Shown: positions 49,546-57,898 of the stretch, piece by piece
Position numbering within the stretch: position 1 is the first letter of the stretch
How the letters are laid out: every line of letters begins with the position of its first letter
Assembly: GCA_964407495.1 (NCBI GenBank)
Contig: CAYOVP010000005.1
Coordinates: 1-64,000, forward strand
DNA: 64,000 nucleotides
Source of the DNA: JAJRZX01 sp964407495
GTDB lineage: Bacteria; Desulfobacterota; GWC2-55-46; JADFVP01
Direction of reading: 5' to 3'
Notes under the pieces: model-generated
Databases searched by the model: none
What the model was told of the DNA's origin: nothing
What the model saw: only the letters and a program-made list of their open reading frames with translations
Position numbers and translations under genes: made by a program

Positions 49546-50283
49546 TTATCCTGTTTTCATTGCCTCTTCGGCCTCATGCGGCCCGTCCTCCTGGCCGAGC
49601 ATGGCGAGTATGGCCCGGCGCGTCATATCCATGAGTTCCTCGTCTGTCCTTCCCCTCGTTGAGAAGGGCCTTCCTATGGAGATGGAGGCCTCTGACGGCG
49701 CTATCATGAGCGAGCCCTTTTTCATGATGTCCTTTGTACCGGTGACGGCTATGGGTACTATCTCGACGCCGCTCTTTCTGGCCAGTATGAAGGCCCCTTT
49801 CTTGAATGGCAGGAGGCGGCCCGTGGTGCTCCTCGTGCCCTCGGGAAATACGACCACAGAGGTGCCGTTCTTTATCTTCTCTGCCGCCTGGAGAAGGTCC
49901 CTGAAGGCCTTCTTCCTGTTCTCCCGCTCAACGGCGATGTACCCTGCAAGGGTCATGGACCAACCAACTACAGGTATCCTGAAGAGGCTCTTTTTCGAGA
50001 CCCAACGGAACTGGAGCGGGAGGTACCCCTGGAGTACGGGGATATCAAAGGCGCCCTGGTGGTTGGATAGAAAAATCCTCGGCCTGCTGCCGGCGAGGTT
50101 TTCCACACCCTTGACGCGCACCTTTACTCCCCCCAGTGCGAGGATTATCCTGCACCAGAGTGCGCCTATGGAGTGCACGTAACGGCCGCTCCTGTCTATG
50201 ATGAGGGATAGGAGTATGACGAGGAAGAGAAGGGCTGTAACTGGAAGCCCTGCTGTCCAGACGAGGAATGTCCTTAAATACAT
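49546..50283 (-). CDS. plsC: 1-acyl-sn-glycerol-3-phosphate acyltransferase PlsC
   Basis: Membrane enzyme that adds the second acyl chain to lysophosphatidic acid to form phosphatidic acid. Motif I is NHQGAFD (H-x4-D), motif II FRWVSKKSLFRIP, and motif III VVFPEGTRS. An N-terminal transmembrane segment (about 8-28) anchors it. It has 245 residues and a C-terminal variable tail. It is the first gene of the plsC-rnj pair and is divergent from ssb, with REP-like elements in between. Confidence 0.92.
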   Translation of the reverse strand: MYLRTFLVWTAGLPVTALLFLVILLSLIIDRSGRYVHSIGALWCRIILALGGVKVRVKGVENLAGSRPRIFLSNHQGAFDIPVLQGYLPLQFRWVSKKSLFRIPVVGWSMTLAGYIAVERENRKKAFRDLLQAAEKIKNGTSVVVFPEGTRSTTGRLLPFKKGAFILARKSGVEIVPIAVTGTKDIMKKGSLMIAPSEASISIGRPFSTRGRTDEELMDMTRRAILAMLGQEDGPHEAEEAMKTG

Positions 50284-50389
50284 GATAAAATTCTACTTTT
50301 TTAGGGGATATAAGTCAATTCCTACTTTTACGCTCAAAGTGTCTTCTTGACATTGCATACCATGCTGGTAAATTAGAAGTACGCACAAA

Positions 50390-50457
50390 AAAAGAAAGCA
50401 GGGCAAAGAAAACCTCCCACTGTCTTTTGGGAAAAAGAAAGTGGGGCAAAGAAAACC
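50390..50457 (-). repeat. REP-like element, type A, copy 3 plus half copy
   Basis: A complete element (50416-50457) with arms 50416-50428 and 50433-50445 and one mismatch, followed by the family flank GGCAAAGAAAACC. Just upstream (50390-50414) is a half copy that has one arm and the same flank but no second arm. It is between plsC and ssb, and ends 24 bases before the ssb start. Confidence 0.85.
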
Positions 50458-50480
50458 AATATTTCAATAAGGAGCCTCAG

Positions 50481-50885
50481 ATGGCGGGAGTAAACAAGGT
50501 TATTCTCATTGGCAACCTTGGCGCAGACCCTGAGATAAGGTATACGCCAGGTGGGACGGCTGTAGCCAACTTCAGCCTTGCCACCACCGAGACCTACACG
50601 AACAAGGAAGGCGAGCGGGTGACAAAGACGGAGTGGCACAGGATAGTTGCCTTCAGGCGCCTTGCCGAGATCTGCGGGGAGTATCTCTCCAAGGGCAGGC
50701 AGGTCTACATTGAGGGCAAGATCCAGACCAGAAGTTGGGAAGATCGCGACGGGGTAAAGAAGTACACTACAGAGATAGTAGCCGACAACATGCAGATGCT
50801 CGGCACGAGGGCCAGCCAGGGCGGCGGAGGCGAGCCTCCTGCGGGCGGCGCGCCGGGTTCAGACCTCGACGACGTGCCTTTTTAA
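50481..50885 (+). CDS. ssb: Single-stranded DNA-binding protein
   Basis: SSB, 134 residues, protecting single-stranded DNA in replication, recombination and repair. The OB-fold starts with GVNKVILIGNLGADPEIRYT and includes KTEWHRIVAFRRLAEICGEY. The Gly-rich linker (ASQGGGGEPPAGGAPG) leads to the acidic tip DLDDVPF that recruits partner proteins. The ATG at 50481 is six bases after AAGGAG. REP-like elements flank the gene on both sides in opposite orientations. Confidence 0.95.
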   Translation: MAGVNKVILIGNLGADPEIRYTPGGTAVANFSLATTETYTNKEGERVTKTEWHRIVAFRRLAEICGEYLSKGRQVYIEGKIQTRSWEDRDGVKKYTTEIVADNMQMLGTRASQGGGGEPPAGGAPGSDLDDVPF

Positions 50886-50898
50886 GAGGCGGTTTTTT

Positions 50899-50964
50899 CC
50901 AGCGGCCCCTGGCCGCTGGCATTGGTTTTATTTGCCCCACTTTCTTTTTCCCAAAAGAAAGTGG
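50899..50964 (+). repeat. REP-like element, type A, copy 4, with GC hairpin
   Basis: A 9-bp hairpin (50899-50907 with 50911-50919) precedes GGTTTTATTTGC and a perfect 12-bp inverted repeat (50937-50948 and 50953-50964) around TCCC. It begins 14 bases after the ssb stop. Its right end (AAAGTGGAAGG) is the only ribosome-site-like sequence before the alternative start 50977 of the next gene. Confidence 0.9.
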
Positions 50965-51018
50965 AAGGTTTTCGGTATGCGGCCTATGGCCGCTTCTTTC
51001 GCTTTTGTGTCTTTGGTC

Positions 51019-52035
51019 ATGAAGGATTCTCTCAGAAAGGCCGAGGTCATTGCCCCGGCGGGCAATCTCCGTTCATTGAAGGCTGCCATAGAGGCGGGTG
51101 CAGATGCGGTGTATCTTGGTTTTCGAGATGCCACGAATGCGCGCAACTTCGAGGGTCTGAACTTTACGGATAAAGACCTTGCCGAGGGTATTGAAGTGGT
51201 GCGCATGGCTGGGAGGAAGTTCTTTGTTGCCATAAACACCTTTCCTCAACTCGGAGATTTCACCACCTGGTACGGTGCAGTGGACAGGGCCGTGGAGATG
51301 GGTGCCGATGCCGTCATAATTGCCAACCTGGGCATACTCAGGTACGCGAGGGAAAGGTATCCGGACATCAATATTCACCTCAGCACTCAGGCCAGTGCCT
51401 CCAATTACGAGAGTATAAATTTCTATGCCGAGCACTTTGGCATCCGGCGCGTCGTACTTCCGCGCGTGCTCACCATAGACGAAATAAAGGATATTGTGGC
51501 CCATACGGATGTGGAGGTAGAGGTATTTGCCCTTGGCGGGCTCTGCATAAACATCGAGGGAAGGTGTTATCTCTCGTCCTACGTGACAGGTGCCTCTACG
51601 AACACAGAGGGCGCATGCTCGCCCTCGAGGTTCGTAAAGTTCAGGAGCGGGGACGGGGGCTCCATGACCATCTCGCTGAACGACGTACTCCTGAACCGCC
51701 TCGGCCACGGTGAGTCCTCTCCCTATCCCACCTGTTGCAAGGGTCGCTACCTCATGCCCAATGGGAGTCCTGTTTATGCCTTCGAGGAGCCTGAATCTCT
51801 CAATATACTGGAGATACTGCCGGGCCTCGTCGAGGCCGGGGTGAGTGCCTTCAAGATAGAGGGCCGTCAGAGGACGGGTGCCTATGTTGCGGCCATGACG
51901 GGCGTGATGCGTGAGGCCCTTGATTCCTATTATTCCTCGCCCGGAAGTTACAGCGTAAGGCCCGAGTGGCGTAATAAGACCCTCTCGTCCTTTGAGGGCT
52001 CGAAGGAGACAATTGGTTCGTACTTGGTGAAGTAG
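51019..52035 (+). CDS. Peptidase U32-family protein (UbiU-like)
   Basis: U32-family protein of about 338 residues. VIAPAGNLRSLKAAIEAGAD starts the domain. The U32 signature region reads FALGGLCINIEGRCYLSSYVTG, then TEGACSPSRF and PTCCKGRYL, supplying four or more cysteines that could bind an iron-sulfur cluster as in UbiU. U32 members include collagenase-like peptidases and the O2-independent quinone hydroxylase UbiU/V. The second is favoured by the cysteine pattern but there is no ubiV or ubiT neighbour. An earlier ATG at 50977 would add 14 mostly hydrophobic residues; I prefer 51019 because the family starts there, although it lacks a clear ribosome site. Confidence 0.82.
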   Translation: MKDSLRKAEVIAPAGNLRSLKAAIEAGADAVYLGFRDATNARNFEGLNFTDKDLAEGIEVVRMAGRKFFVAINTFPQLGDFTTWYGAVDRAVEMGADAVIIANLGILRYARERYPDINIHLSTQASASNYESINFYAEHFGIRRVVLPRVLTIDEIKDIVAHTDVEVEVFALGGLCINIEGRCYLSSYVTGASTNTEGACSPSRFVKFRSGDGGSMTISLNDVLLNRLGHGESSPYPTCCKGRYLMPNGSPVYAFEEPESLNILEILPGLVEAGVSAFKIEGRQRTGAYVAAMTGVMREALDSYYSSPGSYSVRPEWRNKTLSSFEGSKETIGSYLVK

Positions 52036-52239
52036 GGGGTCTTGTTCGAGCGCCTCTGCCTGCCCCCAGTAGACGTCAGGGCAGATGGTATGCCGTCACC
52101 CCGTCAAAGGGTCTCTCTCACCCATCTTCCGAAGCCTTGTACTGCCTTGGCAGTATGATGGTCATCTCCGTCTATTTAAATCCGTCATTGGCACGCGTCC
52201 TGGCCAGTTACTATCCGGGCATTTTACCTGCCCGCTGAT

Positions 52240-52268
52240 TTGACAACGGCCAGGCACGCTCCTACAAT
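52240..52268 (+). promoter_or_regulatory. Sigma-70 promoter of the FmdB-like gene
   Basis: Consensus TTGACA (52240-52245), 17-base spacer, TACAAT (52263-52268). Expected start about 52275, with the ATG at 52311 and GGAGG nearby. This is the best-matching housekeeping promoter in the window. Confidence 0.85.
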
Positions 52269-52310
52269 AGAGTTAGAGATCATAGCCATAAATGAAGGAG
52301 GTCTTTTTTT

Positions 52311-52580
52311 ATGCCCATATACGAGTACAGGTGTCCTGACTGCGAGAAGGTCTTCGAGGTCATACAGAAGTTCAAGGACGATGCAATAACCAAGTGCCGC
52401 TACTGTTCAGGCACGAACGTGGAGAAACTCATCTCGCGCTCCAGTTTTGTGCTCAAGGGCAGCGGGTGGTACAAGACTGATTATGCCCGCAAGACATCCT
52501 CTACGCCGCAGACCTCGTCCACCTCGGACTCCGCGCCCCCGTCGTGCGCTGGTTGTCCTTCGGCCAAGAAGGCGCAATGA
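52311..52580 (+). CDS. FmdB-family zinc-ribbon regulatory protein
   Basis: An 89-residue protein. The N-terminal zinc ribbon has two CxxC knuckles (YRCPDCEKVF and KCRYCSGTN), as in the FmdB/CxxC_CxxC_SSSS family. The C-terminal tail is Ser/Thr-rich and has another CxxC-type pair (CAGCPS). AAGGAGG lies about 10 bases before the ATG. The family is widespread but lacks a defined function; some act as transcription regulators of formamidase genes. It is 50 bases upstream of the inositol monophosphatase gene and shares its promoter. Confidence 0.85.
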   Translation: MPIYEYRCPDCEKVFEVIQKFKDDAITKCRYCSGTNVEKLISRSSFVLKGSGWYKTDYARKTSSTPQTSSTSDSAPPSCAGCPSAKKAQ

Positions 52581-52630
52581 ACCTCTGCGAGTTTGCCATT
52601 CCTACTCCTTCGAGCCAGAGGCGGACCTGA

Positions 52631-53431
52631 ATGGAAATCCGTAAGGTTGCAATAGAGGCGGCCCTCGAGGCCGGCGCCCTCCTCAAGGGCCGTCTTGGTC
52701 ATGCCGGCAGGGTTGACTTCAAGGGCGAGGTGGACATTGTCACGGAGATGGACCGAAGGTCCGAGGGACTCATCGTGGAGAGGATCAGGCGCGAGTTCCC
52801 GGGCCACGGCATCATTGCCGAGGAGAGTGACGAGCGCAAGGCAGCGAGCGGATACCGATGGATAATCGACCCCCTTGACGGCACCACCAACTACTCGCAC
52901 GGCTTTCCCGTCTTCTGCGTCTCCATTGGTTTCGAGGCAGAGGGCGAGGTTATCCTCGGTGTTGTGTACAACCCCATGCTCGACGAACTCTTTGTGGCCG
53001 AGAAGGGGCGCGGTGCTCTCTTGAACAACGCACCGATCTCAGTATCGAGGACGGCCTCCCTCGGACGCAGCCTCCTTGCCACGGGTTTTCCCTATGATCT
53101 TCGCACTGCCAGTGCAAACAACTTCGACCTCTTCAGGAACTTCTCTCTCCGGGCCCAGGCCATAAGGCGTGCCGGCTCGGCGGCTCTCGATCTCTGCTAT
53201 GTGGCCTCTGGCCGCTTCGACGGGTTCTGGGAGATGAAACTCTCGGCCTGGGACACTGCCGCAGGCACGCTCATGGTGACCGAGGCCGGGGGTCGTGTCA
53301 CGGATTTTGACGGAGGCCTGTACTCCAACTTCAAGCCCCGGTGTCTGGCCTCGAACGGTCTCATCCACGAAGAGATGATGGAGGTCCTTGGTACTGGGCG
53401 CTGGTGCTCTGTTCGCAAAGGGGACGGCTGA
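52631..53431 (+). CDS. suhB: Inositol monophosphatase family protein
   Basis: Mg-dependent phosphatase that converts inositol-1-phosphate to inositol; some members act on other sugar phosphates or on RNA polymerase antitermination (SuhB). The metal motifs are IIAEESDE, IDPLDGTTNYSHGFPV and WDTAAGTLMVTEAGG. At 266 residues it is full length. With ino1 at 26793 it would give free inositol. It is apart from ino1 by about 25 kb, so co-regulation is not shown. Downstream are the direct repeats at 53497-53617. Confidence 0.92.
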   Translation: MEIRKVAIEAALEAGALLKGRLGHAGRVDFKGEVDIVTEMDRRSEGLIVERIRREFPGHGIIAEESDERKAASGYRWIIDPLDGTTNYSHGFPVFCVSIGFEAEGEVILGVVYNPMLDELFVAEKGRGALLNNAPISVSRTASLGRSLLATGFPYDLRTASANNFDLFRNFSLRAQAIRRAGSAALDLCYVASGRFDGFWEMKLSAWDTAAGTLMVTEAGGRVTDFDGGLYSNFKPRCLASNGLIHEEMMEVLGTGRWCSVRKGDG

Positions 53432-53496
53432 GTACCACGGACCCCGAGGCAGTAAAGGACGCGGTGTTTGCGTGGATACGGGGATATAACAACAAT

Positions 53497-53617
53497 TGCA
53501 TATATGACGAATTGTTTTCTGAACAATCTCCATAAAAGGTACATTCCGCGACCTTTTTCGCGAGAAGGCGCAACGTTCGTTTGCATATATAACGAAATAG
53601 TAATAATAAAAGGTACT
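53497..53617 (+). repeat. AT-rich direct repeats in non-coding gap
   Basis: TTGCATATATRACGAA occurs at 53497-53512 and 53582-53597, and AAAAGGTAC at 53535-53543 and 53609-53617, forming two diverged units of about 75-85 bases. The second unit also has a dyad TTCGTT (53577-53582) and AACGAA (53592-53597). The region is much more AT-rich than its surroundings. It could be an operator cluster or a small mobile-element scar; its function is unknown. Confidence 0.6.
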
Positions 53618-53729
53618 TACGTCCAGGTTCTTACCCCTAAACGGTAAGGAGTTGCCTCAAATGACCATGTTTTACTTCTCAAGGCGAATCCGCGTCTTCA
53701 GGGATTCATACCCAGAAAAGGACGGACTA

Positions 53730-54068
53730 ATGAAAAACCTCGTACTCCGCCTTGCCATACTCGCAGTAGGCATAGCCCTTGCCGTGTACATCGTGCCTGG
53801 CATGGAATCCGTCGGATACGGCCCTGTCATAGAGGCGGCCATTGTCCTCGGCGTCCTTAACCTCGTCATAAAGCCCGTCCTCTTCATCCTCACCCTGCCC
53901 ATCAATATCCTGAGCCTCGGGCTCTTCACCTTCATACTCAACGGCATACTCCTGCTCATCGTGGGCGCGCTCGTGCCTGGCCTCGATGTGCAGGGCCTTG
54001 GAGTGGCCATACTCGGCTCCATAGTCATAAGCCTCTTCAGCATGGTGGCGGGCTGGCTCGTAAAGTAA
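53730..54068 (+). CDS. Phage-holin-4/YvlD-like membrane protein
   Basis: A 112-residue protein with four hydrophobic segments (about 3-25, 30-48, 55-80, 85-110). PVIEAAIVLGVLNLVIKPVL, LPINILSLGLFTFILNG and AILGSIVISLFSMVAGWLV are typical of the YvlD/holin-4-2 family, which is chromosomal and widespread. Its role is unknown; membrane stress response is proposed for some relatives. The start is the ATG at 53730 with AAGGA ten bases upstream; an upstream in-frame Met precedes a poorly conserved segment. Confidence 0.8.
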   Translation: MKNLVLRLAILAVGIALAVYIVPGMESVGYGPVIEAAIVLGVLNLVIKPVLFILTLPINILSLGLFTFILNGILLLIVGALVPGLDVQGLGVAILGSIVISLFSMVAGWLVK

Positions 54069-54127
54069 GAGGCAGGAGAAAGAAAGGGAAAGGAAAGAAG
54101 CAGCACTCGAATGCATATTGAGATATT

Positions 54128-54195
54128 GCGCTTTCTTTTGGGAAAAAGAAAGTGCCCAAAGAAAAACCGGTTCCATCGGCCCTTCGGGCCGGTGG
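54128..54195 (-). repeat. REP-like element, type A, copy 5, with UUCG-type hairpin
   Basis: An inverted repeat (54128-54139 with 54144-54155, one wobble) is followed by the CCAAAGAAAAACC flank and then by a 9-bp GC hairpin (54173-54181 with 54187-54195) capped by CTTCG. It is between the holin-like gene and the ankyrin gene, about 70 bases before the latter. Confidence 0.85.
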
Positions 54196-54262
54196 AGGGT
54201 TCGCAGGCGTTGATAACCGCGAGCCTGTAAGACTATCATTCAATCAAGAAAAGGAGGGTTCC

Positions 54263-54781
54263 ATGGGGGCGTCTGGTCCGGGGCCGGAGAGAACAAAAAT
54301 ACTGAATTCAGAACTTGCCGATTCGGCCATAGGTGGCGACACGAAGAGAGTGGAGGAACTTCTCGCCGAGGGCGCTGACGTAGACGCTAAAAACGATTAC
54401 GGACTTACGCCCCTTATATTCGCCTCCATACAGGGCCATCCCGATGTTGTGGCGGTTCTCCTCGAGAGAGGCGCCGAAGTTAACGTCAACTCCCCGGAAG
54501 GGATCACCCCTCTCATAGCCGCCTCAGCGGGCGGCCACCTGAGCGTAGTCAGGCAACTTCTCGACAAGGGCGCTGACGTGAACGCAAGAGCTCAGGGGGG
54601 CGTGACGGCGCTTATCTTCGCCTCTGGCGGAGGGCACTCCAAGGTGGTGGAGGCGCTCCTTGAAAAAGGCGCCGACGTGAACGCCGAGACAAAGACAGGC
54701 GAGACTGCCCTGGTCTTCGCATCAAGAGGGGTACACTCCGGAACAGTGGCGCTCCTCAAGAAACACGGGGCCTCTGAATAG
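54263..54781 (+). CDS. Ankyrin-repeat protein
   Basis: A 172-residue protein consisting of four ankyrin repeats (about 25-170) that are regular, e.g. YGLTPLIFASIQGHPDVVAV and GVTALIFASGGGHSKVVEAL. No signal peptide or other domain is seen. Ankyrin repeats mediate protein binding; the partner is unknown. The ATG at 54263 has AAGGAGG five bases upstream, which fixes it. Confidence 0.88.
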   Translation: MGASGPGPERTKILNSELADSAIGGDTKRVEELLAEGADVDAKNDYGLTPLIFASIQGHPDVVAVLLERGAEVNVNSPEGITPLIAASAGGHLSVVRQLLDKGADVNARAQGGVTALIFASGGGHSKVVEALLEKGADVNAETKTGETALVFASRGVHSGTVALLKKHGASE

Positions 54782-54844
54782 GCTGGCCTGCGGTAGTCAA
54801 AGGGCCTTGCCCCGCTCTGTACCCGGTGTGGAACGAGACCCGGC

Positions 54845-55222
54845 TCAGCCGCTGTAATGGGCGTATACGCGGGCTATCTTGCCGCGCTCATCGAGATACA
54901 TGAACTCGCCTGCCCGCACGTTGTTCTGGTTGGTATAAAAGAGCACGATGCTCCTCAGTCCGCACATTACATCCTGCAGTCGAAACTCGAGGTCCGGGTA
55001 GGCCTCGAGCCCCTTCTGAAAGTACTCCCTCAGGGCCTCCATGCCCCTCACCTCCCCGTTACCGAGAAGCCTCTCTGCTATGGGCGAAATAAGGACCACT
55101 GACTCGGAGTAATGAGATAAGATTTTTTCGATATCATGTGCGTTCCAGGCCTCGGTCCAGTCTTTCGCAAACTTCAGGGCGTCATCTCTTGAGAGCACCT
55201 CTCTAAGTCCTCCTTCTGGCAT
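54845..55222 (-). CDS. SnoaL/NTF2-like protein
   Basis: A roughly 125-residue protein with the NTF2-like cone fold pattern (DWTEAWNAHDIEKILSHYSE, GVEALREYFQKGLEAYPDL). Members include small isomerases and lipid or polyketide-cyclase-like enzymes; the substrate here is unknown. The start is not certain. I use the ATG at 55222. In-frame TTG (55312) would add 30 residues with no clear ribosome site. It is on the minus strand with no operon partner. Confidence 0.72.
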   Translation of the reverse strand: MPEGGLREVLSRDDALKFAKDWTEAWNAHDIEKILSHYSESVVLISPIAERLLGNGEVRGMEALREYFQKGLEAYPDLEFRLQDVMCGLRSIVLFYTNQNNVRAGEFMYLDERGKIARVYAHYSG

Positions 55223-55364
55223 TGAATAGAGAAAAGCCTCTCTTAAGCGTTGCTCCGCAAGGCCCCGTGGCCTTGCGTTGGCCTGCCCCAGATTGGCGCC
55301 AGGGCCTGGCAAACGCCACCGATCATGTCCCCACCCGTAGACTGCTCGCCCTCGCCCTCCCCCC

Positions 55365-56732
55365 TCAGGCGCTCTCTATGAATATGAGGTTCGGGTCTTC
55401 GAGGTACTCCTTTACACGCTTGAGAAAGGTCGAGGCCTCTACTCCGTCCACCACCCTGTGGTCAAAGGTGAGCGAGAGGGGGAGTATCATGCGCGGCACC
55501 ACCTTGCCTTCAAATATCCATGGCCGCTCGGTAATACGGCCCGTGCCGAGTATGGCTATGTCCGGGTAGTTGATTATGGGGGTGGCGTATCTCCCGCCAA
55601 AGGCGCCGTAGTTGGTTATGGTGAAGGTAGAGCCCTTGAGTTCACCAAGGGTTATCTTTCGCTCGCGGGCCCTTTTGCTCAGTTCCTGGAGTTCCTCTGC
55701 TATCTCCAGTATGGTCTTCTTCTCCACATCGCGCAAGACCGCCACCATGAGCCCATCGGGCGTATCCACTGCAACGCCAACATTGAAATATTTCTTGATG
55801 ATTATCTCTCCGCGCTCCTCGTCCACAGAGCCGTTGAGGAGCGGATGGCTCTCTATGGCATGGCGCACGGCCTTCATGAAAAAGGGAAGAAAGGTAAGGT
55901 TGATGCCCTTTTTGGCGGCAGCCTCTTTCTCGTGGTTACGGAGGTTCCAGAGGTCTGTCACGTCGGCGTCGTCCATGCCCGTTACAGAGGCCGTGTTCCT
56001 CTGCGAGGCCATGAGGTTACGCGAGATGCTCTTTCTTATGCCGCGAAATGGGATGCGCTCCACAGGGCCCCAGGGGTCGCGGTCTTCGCCCGCGGGCGGC
56101 GGTGCGGGTGGTGCGTGGTGCGGCGCCGGTGGCGGTGGAGGCGCATGGTGAGGCAGGGGTGGAACCGGCCTTGCCCCCTGCGGTGGAACGGCGGCTTTCC
56201 CAGGGGCAGGCGCCCCTCCGGCGGCCAGCACATCGGCCTCGGTGATGATGCCGCCCGGGCCCGTGCCCGTAATCTTGGAGATATCAATACCCCTCTCCCG
56301 TGCCAGGGCCCGCGCCTTTGGCGCGGCGAGGACACCTATTGAGGGGGGCAACTTACCGACAACAGATGCAGCCTCTTCTTCCTCTTCATCCTCATGGGCG
56401 GGCGCGGCCTTCGGGGCCGGCGCAGTCGGCGCTTCAACTCTCGACTCCGGTCTGGCGGCCGCCTCCTCTGCCACGGCGCCCTCGGCCTCTTCACCGCCCG
56501 TCTCTATGGTAAGAAGGACCTCGCCAACGAGAACGGTATCGCCCTCTGCCTTGTTGAGTTTCAGAACCTTACCCTTCTTTGGCGAGGGGACCTCTACAAT
56601 GGCCTTGTCCGTCTCCACCTCGAGGATCACCTGGTGCTCCTCCACAAGGTCGCCCTCACGAACATGCCACTTTACGACCTCGCCCTCCTTTATGCCCTCG
56701 CCAAGGTCAGGTAACTTGAAATCAAAAGGCAT
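55365..56732 (-). CDS. pdhC: 2-oxoacid dehydrogenase E2 (dihydrolipoyl acyltransferase)
   Basis: Core of a pyruvate- (or branched-chain-) dehydrogenase complex, transferring the acyl group to CoA. The lipoyl domain (about 1-78) has the modified Lys in ETDKAIVEVPSP. The peripheral-subunit-binding domain (about 140-180) contains APKARALARERGIDI. The catalytic domain ends with FDHRVVDGVEASTFL, supplying the H-x3-D-G active site. Between them is a Pro/His/Ala-rich linker. The start has AAGGAGG eight bases upstream. It is the last gene of pdhA-pdhB-pdhC; no E3 gene is in the window. Confidence 0.9.
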   Translation of the reverse strand: MPFDFKLPDLGEGIKEGEVVKWHVREGDLVEEHQVILEVETDKAIVEVPSPKKGKVLKLNKAEGDTVLVGEVLLTIETGGEEAEGAVAEEAAARPESRVEAPTAPAPKAAPAHEDEEEEEAASVVGKLPPSIGVLAAPKARALARERGIDISKITGTGPGGIITEADVLAAGGAPAPGKAAVPPQGARPVPPLPHHAPPPPPAPHHAPPAPPPAGEDRDPWGPVERIPFRGIRKSISRNLMASQRNTASVTGMDDADVTDLWNLRNHEKEAAAKKGINLTFLPFFMKAVRHAIESHPLLNGSVDEERGEIIIKKYFNVGVAVDTPDGLMVAVLRDVEKKTILEIAEELQELSKRARERKITLGELKGSTFTITNYGAFGGRYATPIINYPDIAILGTGRITERPWIFEGKVVPRMILPLSLTFDHRVVDGVEASTFLKRVKEYLEDPNLIFIESA

Positions 56733-56779
56733 GAGAGACCTCCTTATTTGAAAGAAAGAAGAAAAAAACAAAAGATTTC

Positions 56780-56910
56780 CTTACTTTCTTTTGGAAAAAA
56801 GAAAGTAAGACAAAGAAAACCAATAATTAGAAGTTGATCTTTTCCAAGCCGCGCGAAGCGCGGCTTGGCATCAGTTTTCTTTGCCAGGCTTTCTTTTTCA
56901 AAAGAAAGCC
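56780..56910. repeat. Mosaic of two inverted REP-like elements and one hairpin
   Basis: Between pdhB and pdhC lie copy 6 (minus orientation, perfect 13-bp arms 56780-56792 and 56797-56809, flank to 56821) and an 11-bp hairpin (56844-56854 with 56858-56868). Copy 7 (plus orientation, arms 56887-56897 and 56900-56910) follows. The two elements face each other around the hairpin, the arrangement of a bacterial interspersed mosaic element. It may affect how much pdhC message is made. Confidence 0.9.
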
Positions 56911-56932
56911 GAAATTATCCTATTAATTTCTC

Positions 56933-57898
56933 TCAGTACTTCATTACCTCTTCGAGGGCACTGCGTATTCTCTCTACCCCTGGCATGTACTCGTCCTCGA
57001 GTCTTGCCATGGGCATTACGGCCTCAGGTCCGGCCACCCTAACAACAGGGGCCTTCAGAGAGAAGATCGCCTCCTCGGAGACAAGGGCCGATATCTCGGC
57101 GCCGAGGCCGCAGTTCTTGGTGGCCTCGTGCACTATTACGAGGCGGCCTGTCTTGCGGACCGATTCAAGGATGGTCTCCTCGTCAAAGGGTTTCAGGGTC
57201 ATGAGGTCTATTATCTCGGCGTCAAGGCCCTCTGCCGCGGCCATGGCCCTGTGCAGCATTGCGCCCCAGGCGACAACCGTCACTTCAGCCCCTTCCTGTA
57301 GAACCGCGGCCTTCCCAAGGGGCACGGTGTACTCCTCTTCTGGCACGGGCGTCCTTATGGCGCGGTAGATGCTCGCAGGCTCCATGAAGAGCACGGGATC
57401 GTCGTCACGGATGGCCGAGATGAGAAGGCCCTTGGCATTGTATGGCGTGGATGGGACCACCACCTTGAGGCCGGGCATATGGCAATACACGGCCTCTGAG
57501 GACTCGCTGTGGAGTTCCGGGGCCTTTATGCCGATGCCGTAGGGTGTACGTATGACAAGGGGGCAGGTAAAGCGTCCGCGCGAGCGCGAGCGTATGCGTG
57601 TTGCATGTGAGAAGATCTGCTCGAAGGCCCCGTAGGTAAAGCCCATGAACTGGATCTCTGCAACAGGCCTGAGGCCGTAGACAGCCATGCCAATGGCCGT
57701 ACCAACGATTGCGAGTTCGGCCAGCGGCGTATCCATGACGCGCTCTGGCCCGAATTTTTCAAGAAGGCCTTCTGTTGCGCGAAAGACCCCGCCGTCTACG
57801 CCCACGTCCTCACCAAGGACCACGACGTTGGTGTTGCGCTCCATCTCCTCTGCAAGGGCCCGGTTCACGGCCTGTACTATGGTCAGTCCCTTTCCCAT
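56933..57898 (-). CDS. pdhB: 2-oxoacid dehydrogenase E1 beta subunit
   Basis: E1 beta subunit of a pyruvate-dehydrogenase-type complex, 321 residues. VVVLGEDVGVDGGVFRATEG, DTPLAELAIVGTAIGMA and the KAPELHSESSEAVYCH motif (containing the substrate-binding His) are typical. It pairs with E1 alpha, overlapping it by 16 bases. Whether the substrate is pyruvate, branched-chain oxoacids or acetoin cannot be told from sequence. Confidence 0.92.
   Translation of the reverse strand: MGKGLTIVQAVNRALAEEMERNTNVVVLGEDVGVDGGVFRATEGLLEKFGPERVMDTPLAELAIVGTAIGMAVYGLRPVAEIQFMGFTYGAFEQIFSHATRIRSRSRGRFTCPLVIRTPYGIGIKAPELHSESSEAVYCHMPGLKVVVPSTPYNAKGLLISAIRDDDPVLFMEPASIYRAIRTPVPEEEYTVPLGKAAVLQEGAEVTVVAWGAMLHRAMAAAEGLDAEIIDLMTLKPFDEETILESVRKTGRLVIVHEATKNCGLGAEISALVSEEAIFSLKAPVVRVAGPEAVMPMARLEDEYMPGVERIRSALEEVMKY

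Noticed and set aside
52441..52580. Frameshift or fusion of the FmdB-like gene with the following gene
   Set aside because: The Ser-rich tail is normal for the family and the next gene has its own start 50 bases later.
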